Source: Sphingobium sp.
GTDB lineage: Bacteria > Pseudomonadota > Alphaproteobacteria > Sphingomonadales > Sphingomonadaceae
Assembly (NCBI GenBank): GCA_022652485.1
Contig: JALCRK010000020.1
Location: forward strand, 1 to 58,796
Length of the DNA stretch: 58,796 bases
Reading direction: 5' to 3'
The translations under genes and the position numbers were made by a program. The notes under the pieces were generated by a model. The model saw nothing but the letters and a program-made list of their open reading frames with translations. It searched no databases and was not told the origin of the DNA. This document shows positions 1 through 8,982 of this stretch, piece by piece (the first letter of the stretch is position 1; every line of letters starts with the position of its first letter).

Positions 1-120
1 ACCGTCACCTCCCGTTATCGTGATGTTGCCATGGCCTTGGGCCAAGGTTGAATAGAGAGCCGTATGCGCTGAAAGGCGCACGTACGGTTCGGGGAGGGGA
101 AGCGCTCATGCGCTTCCTAC
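1..120 (+). mobile_element. Group II intron 3' end (domains V and VI), cut by the window edge
   Basis: Positions 57-90 fold as a textbook 34-nt group II intron domain V. The basal stem pairs 57-64 with 83-90 and holds the catalytic AGC at 58-60. A two-base bulge at 81-82 is followed by an upper stem closed by a GAAA tetraloop at 71-74. Positions 98-117 form an 8-bp hairpin with a 4-nt loop, fitting domain VI, and the sequence ends CTAC at 117-120, fitting a 3' splice site. No clear bulged branch-point A is seen in the domain VI stem. The reverse transcriptase/maturase and the 5' part would lie to the left of the window. The downstream exon is a transposase gene, so this is a retroelement inserted in another mobile element. 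Confidence 0.85.
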
Positions 121-400
121 TCCACTCGCGACATGGGCGGGGTTCGTCTACGTAGCCTTTGTTATCGACACCTTTGCGCGCCGGATCGTAGGGTGGCGGG
201 CCAGCAGGACAGCGCATGCCAGCTTCGTGCTGGATGCTCTGGAACAGGCGATCCACGATCGCAGGCCCACCCATAGTGGTGGCCTCATCCACCACAACGA
301 CCGCGGATCGCAATATGTATCCATCAATTACACTGAACGCTTGGCGGAAGCCGAAGAACGCTATTACGCCATGCTGGACGAGCAGCCCATGGCTGCGTAA
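121..400 (+). pseudogene. IS3-family DDE transposase (OrfB) remnant, internally deleted
   Basis: The frame starting at 122 reads ATWAGFVYVAFVIDTFARR, then RRPTHSGGLIHHNDRGSQY, which is the IS3 OrfB integrase core with the HxDRGxQY signature around the second acidic residue. After the ERLAEA stretch the protein jumps directly to the usual OrfB carboxy terminus, EERYYAMLDEQPMAA. The segment carrying the third catalytic residue (glutamate) is therefore missing. The junction falls where both parental segments would encode an AEA-like stretch, which suggests deletion between short direct repeats. The 5' part is separated by the group II intron. The copy cannot encode an active transposase. Confidence 0.8.
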
Positions 401-414
401 CTTAAACCAAATAG

Positions 415-439
415 CCTCCGGCAATCCCAGGGCGGTTCA
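415..439 (+). repeat. Right terminal inverted repeat of the IS3-family element
   Basis: Read on the minus strand, this 25-bp stretch starts TGAACCGCCC and ends GCCGGAGG, the form of terminal repeat typical of several IS3-family elements. It lies 15 bp after the transposase stop codon, the expected place. The matching left end is outside the window. Confidence 0.65.
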
Positions 440-459
440 TACCGAATTTTCCTTCGACA

Positions 460-479
460 CCCCCTCATTATGGAGGGGG
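460..479. other. Short GC-rich hairpin, function uncertain
   Basis: A perfect 7-bp stem (CCCCCTC with GAGGGGG) with a 6-nt loop lies between the IS remnant and the end of the SDR gene at 530. It could stop transcription from the SDR operon, but no T-run follows on either strand, so a terminator call is weak. Confidence 0.3.
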
Positions 480-529
480 CAGAAATGCTCTGAAGAGAGT
501 GCCGCAGGATACTCTACGAGCGGTATCGA

Positions 530-1327
530 TTAGCCGGGATTGTATAGCCCAGCGAGTTGGGCCCCATCGACCAATATACTGGAGCCTGAAATCATGGCAG
601 CTTCGTCTGAAGCAGCAAAAAGTACTGCATTTGCAACATCCTCCGGCGTAGCTATCCTCCCGATAGGAATTAACGCACCCAGCTCTTGCAATCGTTCTTC
701 GTAACCCCCTGCAGTATTCATCAAGTTATGGTCAAGCATTCCTGTGTCGATATAAGTAGGATGAATTGATACACAGCGGACTGGATACCCTTTTTGACAG
801 CAATGCAACGCCATCGCCTTGGTCAGCATAGTAACACCCCCCTTACTCGCTCCATAGCCAGCAATATCAGCCATGCCCGCAAGACCAGCGATGGAATTCA
901 TGTTGACAATAGCCCCTCGTCCCCCGGATTGTAGAATAGTTGCAAGACCCAATTTGCAGCCGAGCATTGTGCCGGTGAGGTTGACAGCAATCATTCTTTG
1001 CCAGTCATTCAGGTCGAGTTCCTCGATGGTGCCGACCTTGCCAACGCCTGCTATATTGCAAACGATGTCGAGCTTACCACCGTGGTCCACAGCAAGATTT
1101 AGAGCGTAGAGCCACGCCTCTTCGCTCGCCACGTCGAGATGCACGGCCATGCCTTGGCCGGCCAACTCTTGAGCAACCATCTTTGCTCCGTCAAGGTTGA
1201 TGTCTGCAACAATGACGAATGCGCCTTCCTGTGCAAAACGTCTGCATGTGGCGCGGCCAACCCCCGAGGATCCACCTGTAATGATTGCTACCTTGCCCGC
1301 GAGGCGCCCCATTTTATCACTACTCAT
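530..1327 (-). CDS. SDR-family NAD(P)-dependent oxidoreductase
   Basis: The 265-aa product is a classical short-chain dehydrogenase. It has the nucleotide-binding TGGSSGVG near residues 18-25, the NIAG motif, the catalytic serine in NMNSIAG and the YGASK catalytic pair. The length is typical. The start at 1327 has a GGAGG ribosome site 9 bases upstream; an in-frame ATG five codons later is an alternative. It is the last gene of a minus-strand run, SDR (4434) - TonB receptor (3656) - this gene, probably under the operator at 4449. An alcohol or ketone of the imported substrate is the likely target, by context only. Confidence 0.9.
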   Translation of the reverse strand: MSSDKMGRLAGKVAIITGGSSGVGRATCRRFAQEGAFVIVADINLDGAKMVAQELAGQGMAVHLDVASEEAWLYALNLAVDHGGKLDIVCNIAGVGKVGTIEELDLNDWQRMIAVNLTGTMLGCKLGLATILQSGGRGAIVNMNSIAGLAGMADIAGYGASKGGVTMLTKAMALHCCQKGYPVRCVSIHPTYIDTGMLDHNLMNTAGGYEERLQELGALIPIGRIATPEDVANAVLFAASDEAAMISGSSILVDGAQLAGLYNPG

Positions 1328-1418
1328 ATATGAGTGCCTCCGACACAGAGCCAGCTCGCGCAGAAAGCAAAGGAGCCAAATTCAAAAGATTGAAATTGGC
1401 TCGCAATGTTTACTCTAA

Positions 1419-3656
1419 TCAAAAACGGTAGCGCGCTTCGATCCCAATAGTCCTGGGACGATTGGTCACGATGCGCGGCAGCCCAGGAGCTTCGGCAGCC
1501 AAGGAGCGGTTGTCCGCCAGATTGGCATGAGTATCAGCCAGATTTTTCCCGAAGAGAGCAAATTCCAGAGCGTCACTCCGCACACCCAGCCTTGCATCCA
1601 AAAGCGAATAGGACGGACGCAAGCGTGGATTCAAGGGATCGTTGTTGGCGCTGGAGCTGGAGTCTGTGAAGCTGTAATCACCTCTGACAAAGCCCTCGAA
1701 ACGACTGGACAGAGGTGCTGAGTATTCCGCCTTCACAGCCGCTGTCCATTTTGGCACCTGATAGACGGGGCTCCCCTTTAGCTGCGGAGTACCGTTACCA
1801 GCTTTCGTGATCTTTGCGTCCGTATAGCCAAGGGCCAAGCCCAGCTCCAGGGCACGCACCGGGCGCGCATTAATCTCGATCTCGAAGCCTGTACTCCGCG
1901 CCTTGCCCGAGTTCCCGATAAACGGAAATCCGCATGAGAGAAGGACATTCTGCTGAATATCACTCCAATCTATTCGGAAGGCAGCAACATTTGCTGTAAC
2001 CTTGCGATCTGCAAAGGAAGTCTTCGCGCCAAGCTCATAATTCCACAAGGTATCAGAATTATATTTGAGCGTTTGGGCACGTGTCATACCAACCGCGGCA
2101 AGATCTGCATCGCAGGTTGGAGACAGATCTCCATTGAAGCCGCCGACGCGATAGCCCTTTGCCGCGCTAGCATACAGCATAACATCACGATCGGCATGAT
2201 ATTCGAGCAGGAATTTGGGAGTAGCGCCTCTCTCCGTCGCAGTCGGTCGGTCGATCATAACCGGACCTCCCGCGATGACGCCATCAGCACGCTCCTTGTA
2301 TGATTGGCTGTTGATGAAATACCGTATTCCAACTGTAGCCTTCAATGCGTCGGTCAGTGCCAGCGATGCCTCACCATACACAGCCCGTTCGCGGGTTCGC
2401 AAATGGCGGGTTGTTGTGTACGCAAGATCACCGATAGTGCCCCCTCCGCCCAGGGCGCTATCCAGTCCGGTTATGACCGATGCTGGCAGATAGTCGTTAT
2501 AGTCCCTGCTGAAGGAATAAAAGGCTCCGGCGATGACCTGGAAAGGCCCATGGAAATCCGACGCGAATCGTAGCTCCTGAACGAAGCGCTTCAGCTTCAG
2601 TTGCCGATCAATTCTTGAGGGAAGCGGGGTTCCCAGGCCGAAAATGGCTTGAATGAAAGCGCTATAATCCTCGTGCTCCGGCGTATTCCTGTCAAAATAG
2701 GAGGTCGATGAGGTAAACGAACCAAACGAAGCCGCATAATTAGTTGTCAGGCTATACAAAGCCCATTTGTCTTTGCCTCCTTCGGCAATATCAAAATCGC
2801 GCCGCTGAACGAAATTGTCCGGAGAGATATCCGCAAAGGGAAAGCCGTCCTGCTTCGTGTGCTGGAATATAACGCGCGGGGACAATGAAAGAGCCGAGCT
2901 CGGCTGCACCCTGAGTGTGATTTGCGCACCATATGAACTCAGATCGTCAATATTTTTCTGGCTGGCCAGACTCGCTCCAGTTCCGATCAGCTTGTCAAAA
3001 ACACCTTCATCTCTCTCGTAAAATGCCTGGACGCTGAGCCCGACTTTATCCCTCACAATTGGCATATTTACGCTCGTGTCACCGACGATATTCGCGCCCC
3101 CGCGCCGTGTGAACGACAGGCTGCTGTGCACAAATCCGGCAACTGTATCGGACTCCGGCTGTCTCGTAATCAGCCTCACTGTGCCCCCCATAGATCGCGC
3201 GCCATAAAGGGTTCCCTGCGGGCCACGCAGCACCTCAATTCGGGCAAGATCCACGATGTGAGGGTCAAGTGAGTCTGGAACGGGCGTATCATCAATATAG
3301 AGACCGGTAGCGCCTGCTCCTTGAATCCCGCGAATTGCTATCCCTCTACTGCCCAGCGATCCGTCCCCCGTTGCGCCATAAGAGAGGTTCGGCACAGAGT
3401 TTCCGTAATCAGCGAAGCTTTCCACGCCTTTTTTTTGCAATTCGAGCCCACCCATTGCCGTGATACTCAATGGGATATTCTGCGCGGACTCCTGACGTCG
3501 CGTGGCCGTCACAACGATATCGCCCTGTGCCACAACTTCGCTTTCGGTATTTGTAGAAGCGTTGTTGCCACTTTGATCTTGCGCATACACAGCGGGAGAA
3601 ACAAGCATATTAGCCATTAATGCAGCCGTACAGCCGAAACCGATATTTCTTTTCAT
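1419..3656 (-). CDS. TonB-dependent receptor, catabolic type
   Basis: A 745-aa outer-membrane receptor. The signal peptide ends near SPAVYAQ. A TonB-box-like start (DIVVTATRRQESAQ) leads into the plug, with the plug motifs RGIQGAG and LYGARSMGGTVRL. The rest is a 22-strand-type barrel ending in the aromatic ARYRF that outer-membrane proteins use for assembly. A GGGAGGT ribosome site sits just before the ATG at 3656. Flanking SDR genes on the same strand suggest it imports the compound they degrade. Receptors of this type in sphingomonads carry aromatics, terpenoids or sugars as often as iron chelates; no siderophore genes are nearby. Confidence 0.92.
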   Translation of the reverse strand: MKRNIGFGCTAALMANMLVSPAVYAQDQSGNNASTNTESEVVAQGDIVVTATRRQESAQNIPLSITAMGGLELQKKGVESFADYGNSVPNLSYGATGDGSLGSRGIAIRGIQGAGATGLYIDDTPVPDSLDPHIVDLARIEVLRGPQGTLYGARSMGGTVRLITRQPESDTVAGFVHSSLSFTRRGGANIVGDTSVNMPIVRDKVGLSVQAFYERDEGVFDKLIGTGASLASQKNIDDLSSYGAQITLRVQPSSALSLSPRVIFQHTKQDGFPFADISPDNFVQRRDFDIAEGGKDKWALYSLTTNYAASFGSFTSSTSYFDRNTPEHEDYSAFIQAIFGLGTPLPSRIDRQLKLKRFVQELRFASDFHGPFQVIAGAFYSFSRDYNDYLPASVITGLDSALGGGGTIGDLAYTTTRHLRTRERAVYGEASLALTDALKATVGIRYFINSQSYKERADGVIAGGPVMIDRPTATERGATPKFLLEYHADRDVMLYASAAKGYRVGGFNGDLSPTCDADLAAVGMTRAQTLKYNSDTLWNYELGAKTSFADRKVTANVAAFRIDWSDIQQNVLLSCGFPFIGNSGKARSTGFEIEINARPVRALELGLALGYTDAKITKAGNGTPQLKGSPVYQVPKWTAAVKAEYSAPLSSRFEGFVRGDYSFTDSSSSANNDPLNPRLRPSYSLLDARLGVRSDALEFALFGKNLADTHANLADNRSLAAEAPGLPRIVTNRPRTIGIEARYRF

Positions 3657-3693
3657 ATGTACCTCCCGAATATTCCTGATATTATTTCAAAAA

Positions 3694-4434
3694 TTATCTC
3701 ACTAAATTGAGGTGAAGGCCGCCATCGACATACAGGCCATGCCCCGTGATGAAGCCGGCTTCTTCACTGGCCAGAAAAGCTACTGCCGCGGCGACATCCT
3801 CCGGGCGACCGATACGACCGACCGCGCTGCAAGCAGCGACTCTGGCCGACCAGCTCTCAAATGATGGATGAGAGCGCGTCATGCCGGTCTCAACCGCACC
3901 CGGCAACACGGCGTTGACTGTTACACCCTGCCCTCCGAGCTCGAACGCCAGGCATTTCGTAAGGCCGTAAACTGCATGCTTCGAGGCAGGATAGGCTCCC
4001 CCTCCAGGCGAGGGGTACTCCGAGTTTATCGAACCAATGTTGATGATCCGCCCGTTGCTCGACCGGGCAAGATGTTCGGCGGCGGCTTTGCACAAGCCCC
4101 ATACGGCATCAAGATTGATGGCCATGACCTCGCGCCAGTTACCAAGAGTGCCAAAGCCGTCATCCGCATTGCTGCCAACGATCCCGCCGTTATTTACCAG
4201 CACATCGACGCGGCCAAAATGATTGACCACGCGCGCGACAGTTTGTTCAAATTGATCCAGATCGCGGAGGTCCAGGGCGATTTGGATGAGGTTTTCGCCA
4301 ATGATGCCGTCGACATGCCTTTCCGAAGGGAGGTCGATGGAGGCAACCCGATACCCAAGCTCCAGAAAACGCTGGATGATCGCGCCACCGATACCGCCAG
4401 CGCCGCCGGTTACAATTGCCACACGCATGTTCAT
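3694..4434 (-). CDS. SDR-family oxidoreductase
   Basis: A 246-aa short-chain dehydrogenase with the cofactor loop TGGAGGIG at residues 9-16, NNGG in place of NNAG, the catalytic serine in NIGSINSEY and YPASK. Two in-frame ATGs (4434 and 4428) are possible starts; GAGG at 4439-4442 is better spaced for the second. It is the first gene of the operon that continues to the receptor and the second SDR, and an inverted-repeat operator lies 15 bp upstream of the start. The divergent gene at 4571 is the probable regulator. Confidence 0.9.
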   Translation of the reverse strand: MNMRVAIVTGGAGGIGGAIIQRFLELGYRVASIDLPSERHVDGIIGENLIQIALDLRDLDQFEQTVARVVNHFGRVDVLVNNGGIVGSNADDGFGTLGNWREVMAINLDAVWGLCKAAAEHLARSSNGRIINIGSINSEYPSPGGGAYPASKHAVYGLTKCLAFELGGQGVTVNAVLPGAVETGMTRSHPSFESWSARVAACSAVGRIGRPEDVAAAVAFLASEEAGFITGHGLYVDGGLHLNLVR

Positions 4435-4448
4435 AGTGCCTCGGGTTT

Positions 4449-4479
4449 ATTGGTATTATTATTAGCCCAATAGACCATT
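4449..4479. promoter_or_regulatory. Operator in the SDR/gntR intergenic region
   Basis: ATTGGTAT (4449-4456), a 7-bp spacer and AGCCCAAT (4464-4471) form an imperfect inverted repeat. It is followed directly by another right-type half-site, AGACCATT (4472-4479). The same arms with the same spacer recur at 8872 and 8983, and related half-sites occur at 12668. The FCD-type GntR regulator encoded at 4571 is the natural candidate to bind it. Binding is inferred. Confidence 0.6.
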
Positions 4480-4570
4480 GCCATATCGATTGCAAGTGGC
4501 TGTTGATATTCTTATGGCTGGCGACGGAAAATTTGTGCCCAACCTATGAACCAAACGAAGATGTAGGCAT

Positions 4571-5311
4571 ATGAATCAGGTTCTGGACCCCGTTCAGGCA
4601 AACGCCGCTTATGAAATTGTGGTGGAAAACCTTCGTCGCGCACTTCTGCTGGGCCGCTTTCTGCCAGGTGAAAAGCTGCCCCCTGAGAGAGAGCTTGCCC
4701 TGCAACTGCAAGTTTCAAGAACGACACTCCGCGAAGCGCTGCGGGTTCTCGAGGGCGAAGGCCTTATTCAGAGCAAGCGCGGTGCCACCGGCGGGATCGT
4801 CGTGCAATCCCCCCATATGTCGCATCACGAATTCGTCGAGTTTCTCAGCCGTCGAATGCATGATCTCAAGCAACTCTACGAATACAGGTCTATTATCGAA
4901 ACCGCCACGGCCCGCCTGGCCGCGACCAATCGCTCCGAACGGGATTTGGAAAATCTGTCGGCCATCGTCGAGAAAATGCACGCATTGGTGGCCGGGGAAA
5001 CCCTGGATGATCCGGCTCTGGTAGTTGCAAAGTTTCTGGCTGCAGACGCCGAATTTCATGCCGCCATCGGTACGGCAAGTGGAAATCCCCACCTTTCACA
5101 GGCAATTGAGGATATTCGCGCATCCAAGTTTCTACCGATAGGTGCTGTTTTCTCAAAGATGGACCCCAAGGCCAACGAAGGTCATGCCGAACTCTTGAAG
5201 GCCATCAGGGATCAAAAGCCGGACCTGGCAGCCACGATCATGTACAATCACGTCAATGGCACTTTGGCCGCTATTCGGGAGTTGGTTGCCTCCGGGCCGC
5301 AAAAAGGCTAG
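4571..5311 (+). CDS. GntR-family transcriptional regulator, FCD (FadR) subfamily
   Basis: A 246-aa regulator. Residues about 10-75 are the winged helix-turn-helix (PGEKLPPERELALQLQVSR, then TLREALRVLEGEGL). The rest is the all-helical FCD ligand domain with a metal-site pattern: D and H in DAEFH, H in NEGHAELL and H in MYNHVNG. FCD members usually bind small carboxylates or their metal complexes and repress adjacent catabolic operons. It is divergent from the SDR-receptor operon and convergent with the DUF1116 gene. The operator between 4449 and 4479 and its copies at 8872, 8983 and 12668 suggest it controls the whole island. Confidence 0.92.
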   Translation: MNQVLDPVQANAAYEIVVENLRRALLLGRFLPGEKLPPERELALQLQVSRTTLREALRVLEGEGLIQSKRGATGGIVVQSPHMSHHEFVEFLSRRMHDLKQLYEYRSIIETATARLAATNRSERDLENLSAIVEKMHALVAGETLDDPALVVAKFLAADAEFHAAIGTASGNPHLSQAIEDIRASKFLPIGAVFSKMDPKANEGHAELLKAIRDQKPDLAATIMYNHVNGTLAAIRELVASGPQKG

Positions 5312-5341
5312 CCGCGCGGCAAGAGCGCGCGAAGAGAACGA

Positions 5342-6592
5342 TCAGCCATATTTCGCCTCGAACGCGAATTGAGCCTGCTGAAAGCACTCAATAGGTACAC
5401 GGATCAGGCCGGCACCGATCTGCCCGCCAGACTTGCCGCCAATGCCTGCATCCACGACAGGTGTAATACCGGTGCTTAGCACCTTCCTGAAATCTATGCC
5501 CGTAGGTGTGCCGCGGAAACTGAAATAGGGGATGCGGTAATCGCTATTTTCACCTTGAGTAATCTTGTACATGTCGAGGTTGATCTCGATCATGCGCTCA
5601 GGCGAACCGCCTTGATAGTCCTGTAGCGGAAAAGAGGCCGCCTGGGCAAAGCCTCCGAGGCCAATGGTCTCGGTGATGACGCTCTCTCCTCCCATCCAGG
5701 CTATGTCCTCTTTCGAGTATCCCTCGAAGAATTTTGCCTCGACTGTCGGCTCAGGACCAACAAACCAAGTGTCTCCCAAGCCGCTCACCCGGATAGCGAA
5801 ATGCCGACAGTTCATGGCCATCGCAGTGACGATTGTCGAACCGGGAATGTTGCGCGCGGCATCGGCGGTTACTTTGGCAGCCGCCATGGAGAGCCTCAGA
5901 AAGAAGTAGTTGTCCTCCGTCAGCAAAGCCAGAACCTGCTTGAGTTGAGCCGTTGGTACATCCGGCAGATCAAGAAAATGCGGCATCAACTGATCGGTAA
6001 AGATATAAGAAGCCGCAGTATTGCGGCTGTGCAATTCATCCCCCATGTTGAGTGCGCGCCTGACAATCGGCTTCAATGCAATGCCTCCGGCATTCTCGAT
6101 GGCGCGCTTGAGAACCGGGGCGACACTATCCCGCAAGCGATCGAGCCGTTCCTTTACCCCTTCATCATAGAGGCCATAATTCAGCCTCCGGGAGGTCTTG
6201 CCCTCATACAGGTTGCAATAACCGACATTGCCATATGTGGTATTGGATACGACGAACACAGGCATGGATGCCGTGTATATTCCGGCAACGGAGCCGACAC
6301 ATCCGTAGTCATGACAGGCTCCGATCACTATGTCCCGCGATGCGAATTTCTCCGCCGCCTCTTCCTCACTTGTGGCCAGCCCTTCATATAACGCGCCGCC
6401 GATAAGAGCTGCGCGCTGGCCTCCATGATATTGAGGCCATGCCATCGGAGCGCCCGAAGTCAGGATGGTGTTCGGCGTAAAGCCAGGAATACAGTCTCCC
6501 GCACGAGATACGCTTGTAACCTTCGGTTCTGAGGCAAGCATCCGGTTAAGAGCCGTGAGGTTGGCACCGGCAACATCGATCTCCGCAATCAT
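5342..6592 (-). CDS. DUF1116 protein (AllG/YlbE-like)
   Basis: A 416-aa protein of the DUF1116 family. Family-like stretches are RAALIGGALYEGLA, IVIGACHDYGCVGSVAGI, MPVFVVSNTTYGN, SGLGDTWFVGP and SFRGTPTGIDFRKV. The length matches E. coli YlbE (AllG, about 419 aa), which works with AllF (FdrA) and AllH as an oxamate carbamoyltransferase at the end of allantoin breakdown. No FdrA or AllH partner occurs in this window, so the reaction here may differ. Its ATG overlaps the stop of the upstream SDR (ATGA), indicating coupled translation. Next to a glutamine-synthetase-like enzyme it hints at a nitrogen-containing substrate or intermediate. Function not assigned. Confidence 0.8.
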   Translation of the reverse strand: MIAEIDVAGANLTALNRMLASEPKVTSVSRAGDCIPGFTPNTILTSGAPMAWPQYHGGQRAALIGGALYEGLATSEEEAAEKFASRDIVIGACHDYGCVGSVAGIYTASMPVFVVSNTTYGNVGYCNLYEGKTSRRLNYGLYDEGVKERLDRLRDSVAPVLKRAIENAGGIALKPIVRRALNMGDELHSRNTAASYIFTDQLMPHFLDLPDVPTAQLKQVLALLTEDNYFFLRLSMAAAKVTADAARNIPGSTIVTAMAMNCRHFAIRVSGLGDTWFVGPEPTVEAKFFEGYSKEDIAWMGGESVITETIGLGGFAQAASFPLQDYQGGSPERMIEINLDMYKITQGENSDYRIPYFSFRGTPTGIDFRKVLSTGITPVVDAGIGGKSGGQIGAGLIRVPIECFQQAQFAFEAKYG

Positions 6593-7323
6593 GCTATGGT
6601 TACTCCCCCGTCGACGACGAGCGTGGTTCCGGTGATGTAAGAGGCCTTATCCGAAAGCAGAAAACCCACCGCATCGGCTATTTCCTCTGGAGTTCCGTAT
6701 CGCTTCATGGGGACGAGATGCGCGGAGGCGTCTTCGCCTCCGGTTACAGCCTTCATGGCATCGCTCATAGGCACCGAGATCAGGCCGGGGACCACCGCAT
6801 TCACCCTTATCCCCGATGGCGCCAGCTCACATGCCAGATAGCGGGTATAGGTCTCGACGCCCGCCTTTGTTGCCGCATACATTGAGGCACCCACCGACCA
6901 ACGGCCGAGGCGGCAGCTCACACTTCCGATGTTGACGATTGCGGCCTCGCGCTGAGGCATATGGGGAACGGCGAAATGGCACACCCGCGCCATAGCCGCC
7001 ACATTGACCTCCCACATGTTGCTGATGTCAGAACCCGGCGCGGCATCGACCAGCAGATTACGCAATATGCCGGCGCAATTCACGACCGCCTTAAGCTGGC
7101 CCTTCGCTGCAGCGAGGGATACGGCTCCAGACACTTCCGTATCGTCGGTGATGTCGGCCTGAAGCTGGGTAATTTCGGCCCGCTCCTCACCCAGCACAAC
7201 TGGGGATAGATCAATCGAGACAACATGATAACCTGATCTCGCCAGATCATTACAAATGGCATGACCAATGCCGCCGCGCCCGCCGGTTACCAGAGCGACA
7301 CTCCCGGGTTCAACAATGTTCAT
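6589..7323 (-). CDS. SDR-family oxidoreductase
   Basis: A 244-aa short-chain dehydrogenase with TGGRGGIG, NCAG in the NNAG position, the catalytic serine in NIGSVSCR and the YAATK pair. It lies between the glutamine-synthetase-like gene (39 bp gap) and the DUF1116 gene (4-bp overlap), so the three form one operon, probably started at the promoter with the 8872 operator. Substrate unknown. Confidence 0.9.
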   Translation of the reverse strand: MNIVEPGSVALVTGGRGGIGHAICNDLARSGYHVVSIDLSPVVLGEERAEITQLQADITDDTEVSGAVSLAAAKGQLKAVVNCAGILRNLLVDAAPGSDISNMWEVNVAAMARVCHFAVPHMPQREAAIVNIGSVSCRLGRWSVGASMYAATKAGVETYTRYLACELAPSGIRVNAVVPGLISVPMSDAMKAVTGGEDASAHLVPMKRYGTPEEIADAVGFLLSDKASYITGTTLVVDGGVTIA

Positions 7324-7362
7324 AACTAGTCCTTCAAAATGACAGAGCCGAGGCGTGGCCGA

Positions 7363-8793
7363 TCATACCCACTCGAAATAGTGGTCCTTTTCCCATGCCG
7401 TGACGGACGTGGCCTGCGGGTCAACAGATGACTCCACGCACCAGGCCTCAAACGCCTCCAGCTCGCTTTTTCGTGTAAGCGCAAAGAGGCTTACAAACTC
7501 ATCTCCCAGAATTTCACGTGCGAGTAGCGACTTTTCAAACCGGTCTATGGACTCCCGATAGGTGCGTGGGAACATCTCGCCGCCCTTGTTATCGACCGGA
7601 TCGCCCTGAACATAGGGGGGCGGCTCCATCTCCCGGCGAATCCCTCTCAACCCACTCAACAGCAACGCTGCCAGCGTTAGATGCGGGTTCACATCCGCAC
7701 CCGGAACCCGAACCTCGATGCGCGAATATCTGGGAGGCACGGCCCCGTGGATCACACGCAGCGCAGCTGTGTGGTGATCCAGACCCCACGAGGCATTTTC
7801 TGGGCTAAAGTGCCAGCGATCCATGCGTCTGTAAGAGTTCACCCAAGGACGGAAGATCAGATGCAGATCCGGCAGGGCATCAAGGACACCCGCAGCGAAT
7901 TGCCGGGCAATTGTTGTCAACCCCCGACTTTCCTCGTCCCACATCAGGTTACGCCCATCGCGCCACAGGCTGATATTGTGGTGGGCACCGCTGGCCGTAT
8001 CCGATTCGAGCCTGCCGATAGCCGGCATATAAGTCGCAACCAGACCATGCATTTGTGCAAGCTGCTTGATATGCAGCTTGCCGCGAGCGGCGCTGTCTGC
8101 CGCCGCCAATGCGCTGCTCACGCCGTGGACATATTCATACATGCCCTCGCCATATTCGGTGTGGAAAGCCTCAATGTTCAGGTCTAACGCGGCTGACCGA
8201 TCAAACAGATTTTCAGCAAATCCAGTAAACGAGGGGTAGGTCGCCAGATTGTAGACGGACGCCGAGCGTCCAAACGGGATCAAGTCATTGTATCGGCCGT
8301 CGCGTATTGCTTCATCGTTGTTGTGGAATAGGAAGAATTCATATTCCAGCGCCGCTTTGACCTCGATGCCAAGCGACAAAAAATCCTCCTCTGCAGCCTT
8401 CAGCATTTTTCTGGGGTCTATGCGTGCGGGATCCCCATTTTCCTCCCGCAGCTCACAGAGCACAGATGCCGTGTCAGGTTTCCATGTCCATTGCCGGAAT
8501 GTGTCGGGATCAGGAATGACGCTGAGCTTCGGGATGCCATTGTCGAAATTGCCGTAAGGGGAGAGGCAGACATTATCTCCGCTCAAAATCGCCTGAATAA
8601 ATGACGATACGCCAAAGCCGCCCGGAGATACCGCCTGCTGGACCGGGCTAAGCTTGCCCCGAACCCTTCCATTGATGTCGATGAACTCCATTTGCACGAA
8701 CCTGACACCGTTGGCGATCAGCTCTTTTTCCTTGGCTTCCAGCTTGGCTGTCCTCACTTCGACATCCAGAGTGGTTCTATCTTTAATTCCCAT
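7363..8793 (-). CDS. Glutamine-synthetase-family gamma-glutamyl ligase
   Basis: About 476 aa, of the glutamine synthetase fold but not a housekeeping GlnA. The amino-terminal beta-Grasp part contains FIDINGRVRGK. The catalytic part has EYEFFLFH, EYGEGMYEY for metal and substrate contacts, SGAHHNISLW (the HHN variant of the glutamate/ATP site) and RPWVNSYRR. Such enzymes ligate glutamate to amines (polyamines, ethanolamine, isopropylamine, anilines) as a first catabolic step. A GTG at 8799 is in frame, but the GGGAA ribosome site fits the ATG at 8793 better. It is first in the operon with an SDR and DUF1116. The amine is not identifiable; no gamma-glutamyl hydrolase is nearby. Confidence 0.85.
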   Translation of the reverse strand: MGIKDRTTLDVEVRTAKLEAKEKELIANGVRFVQMEFIDINGRVRGKLSPVQQAVSPGGFGVSSFIQAILSGDNVCLSPYGNFDNGIPKLSVIPDPDTFRQWTWKPDTASVLCELREENGDPARIDPRKMLKAAEEDFLSLGIEVKAALEYEFFLFHNNDEAIRDGRYNDLIPFGRSASVYNLATYPSFTGFAENLFDRSAALDLNIEAFHTEYGEGMYEYVHGVSSALAAADSAARGKLHIKQLAQMHGLVATYMPAIGRLESDTASGAHHNISLWRDGRNLMWDEESRGLTTIARQFAAGVLDALPDLHLIFRPWVNSYRRMDRWHFSPENASWGLDHHTAALRVIHGAVPPRYSRIEVRVPGADVNPHLTLAALLLSGLRGIRREMEPPPYVQGDPVDNKGGEMFPRTYRESIDRFEKSLLAREILGDEFVSLFALTRKSELEAFEAWCVESSVDPQATSVTAWEKDHYFEWV

Positions 8794-8871
8794 ATTCACT
8801 TCCCATTTTCCCGAGCCTCACGGAGCGATTCGGCCACGGCTTCGACCATCCGCACGAGCAGATGCGGCACA

Positions 8872-8902
8872 ATTGGTATTTTATACATACCAATATACCT
8901 TA
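8872..8902. promoter_or_regulatory. Perfect operator upstream of the glutamine-synthetase-like operon
   Basis: ATTGGTAT (8872-8879), a 7-bp spacer and ATACCAAT (8887-8894) form a perfect 8-bp inverted repeat. It is followed directly by a further partial half-site, ATACCTTA (8895-8902), the same layout as at 4449. It lies about 80 bp upstream of the start codon, in AT-rich sequence suited to a promoter. Confidence 0.65.
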
Positions 8903-8982
8903 TATTTGCAATAGGGCAATGACATTATTGCCCTCTGGCGATCGACATTGCTCGATGGTTGACGAAGTCACTCAATAGGAGC

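Noticed and set aside
5312..5341. GC-rich CGCGCGGC stretch between gntR and DUF1116 as a terminator
   Set aside because: The possible stem is short and imperfect and no T-run follows on either strand.
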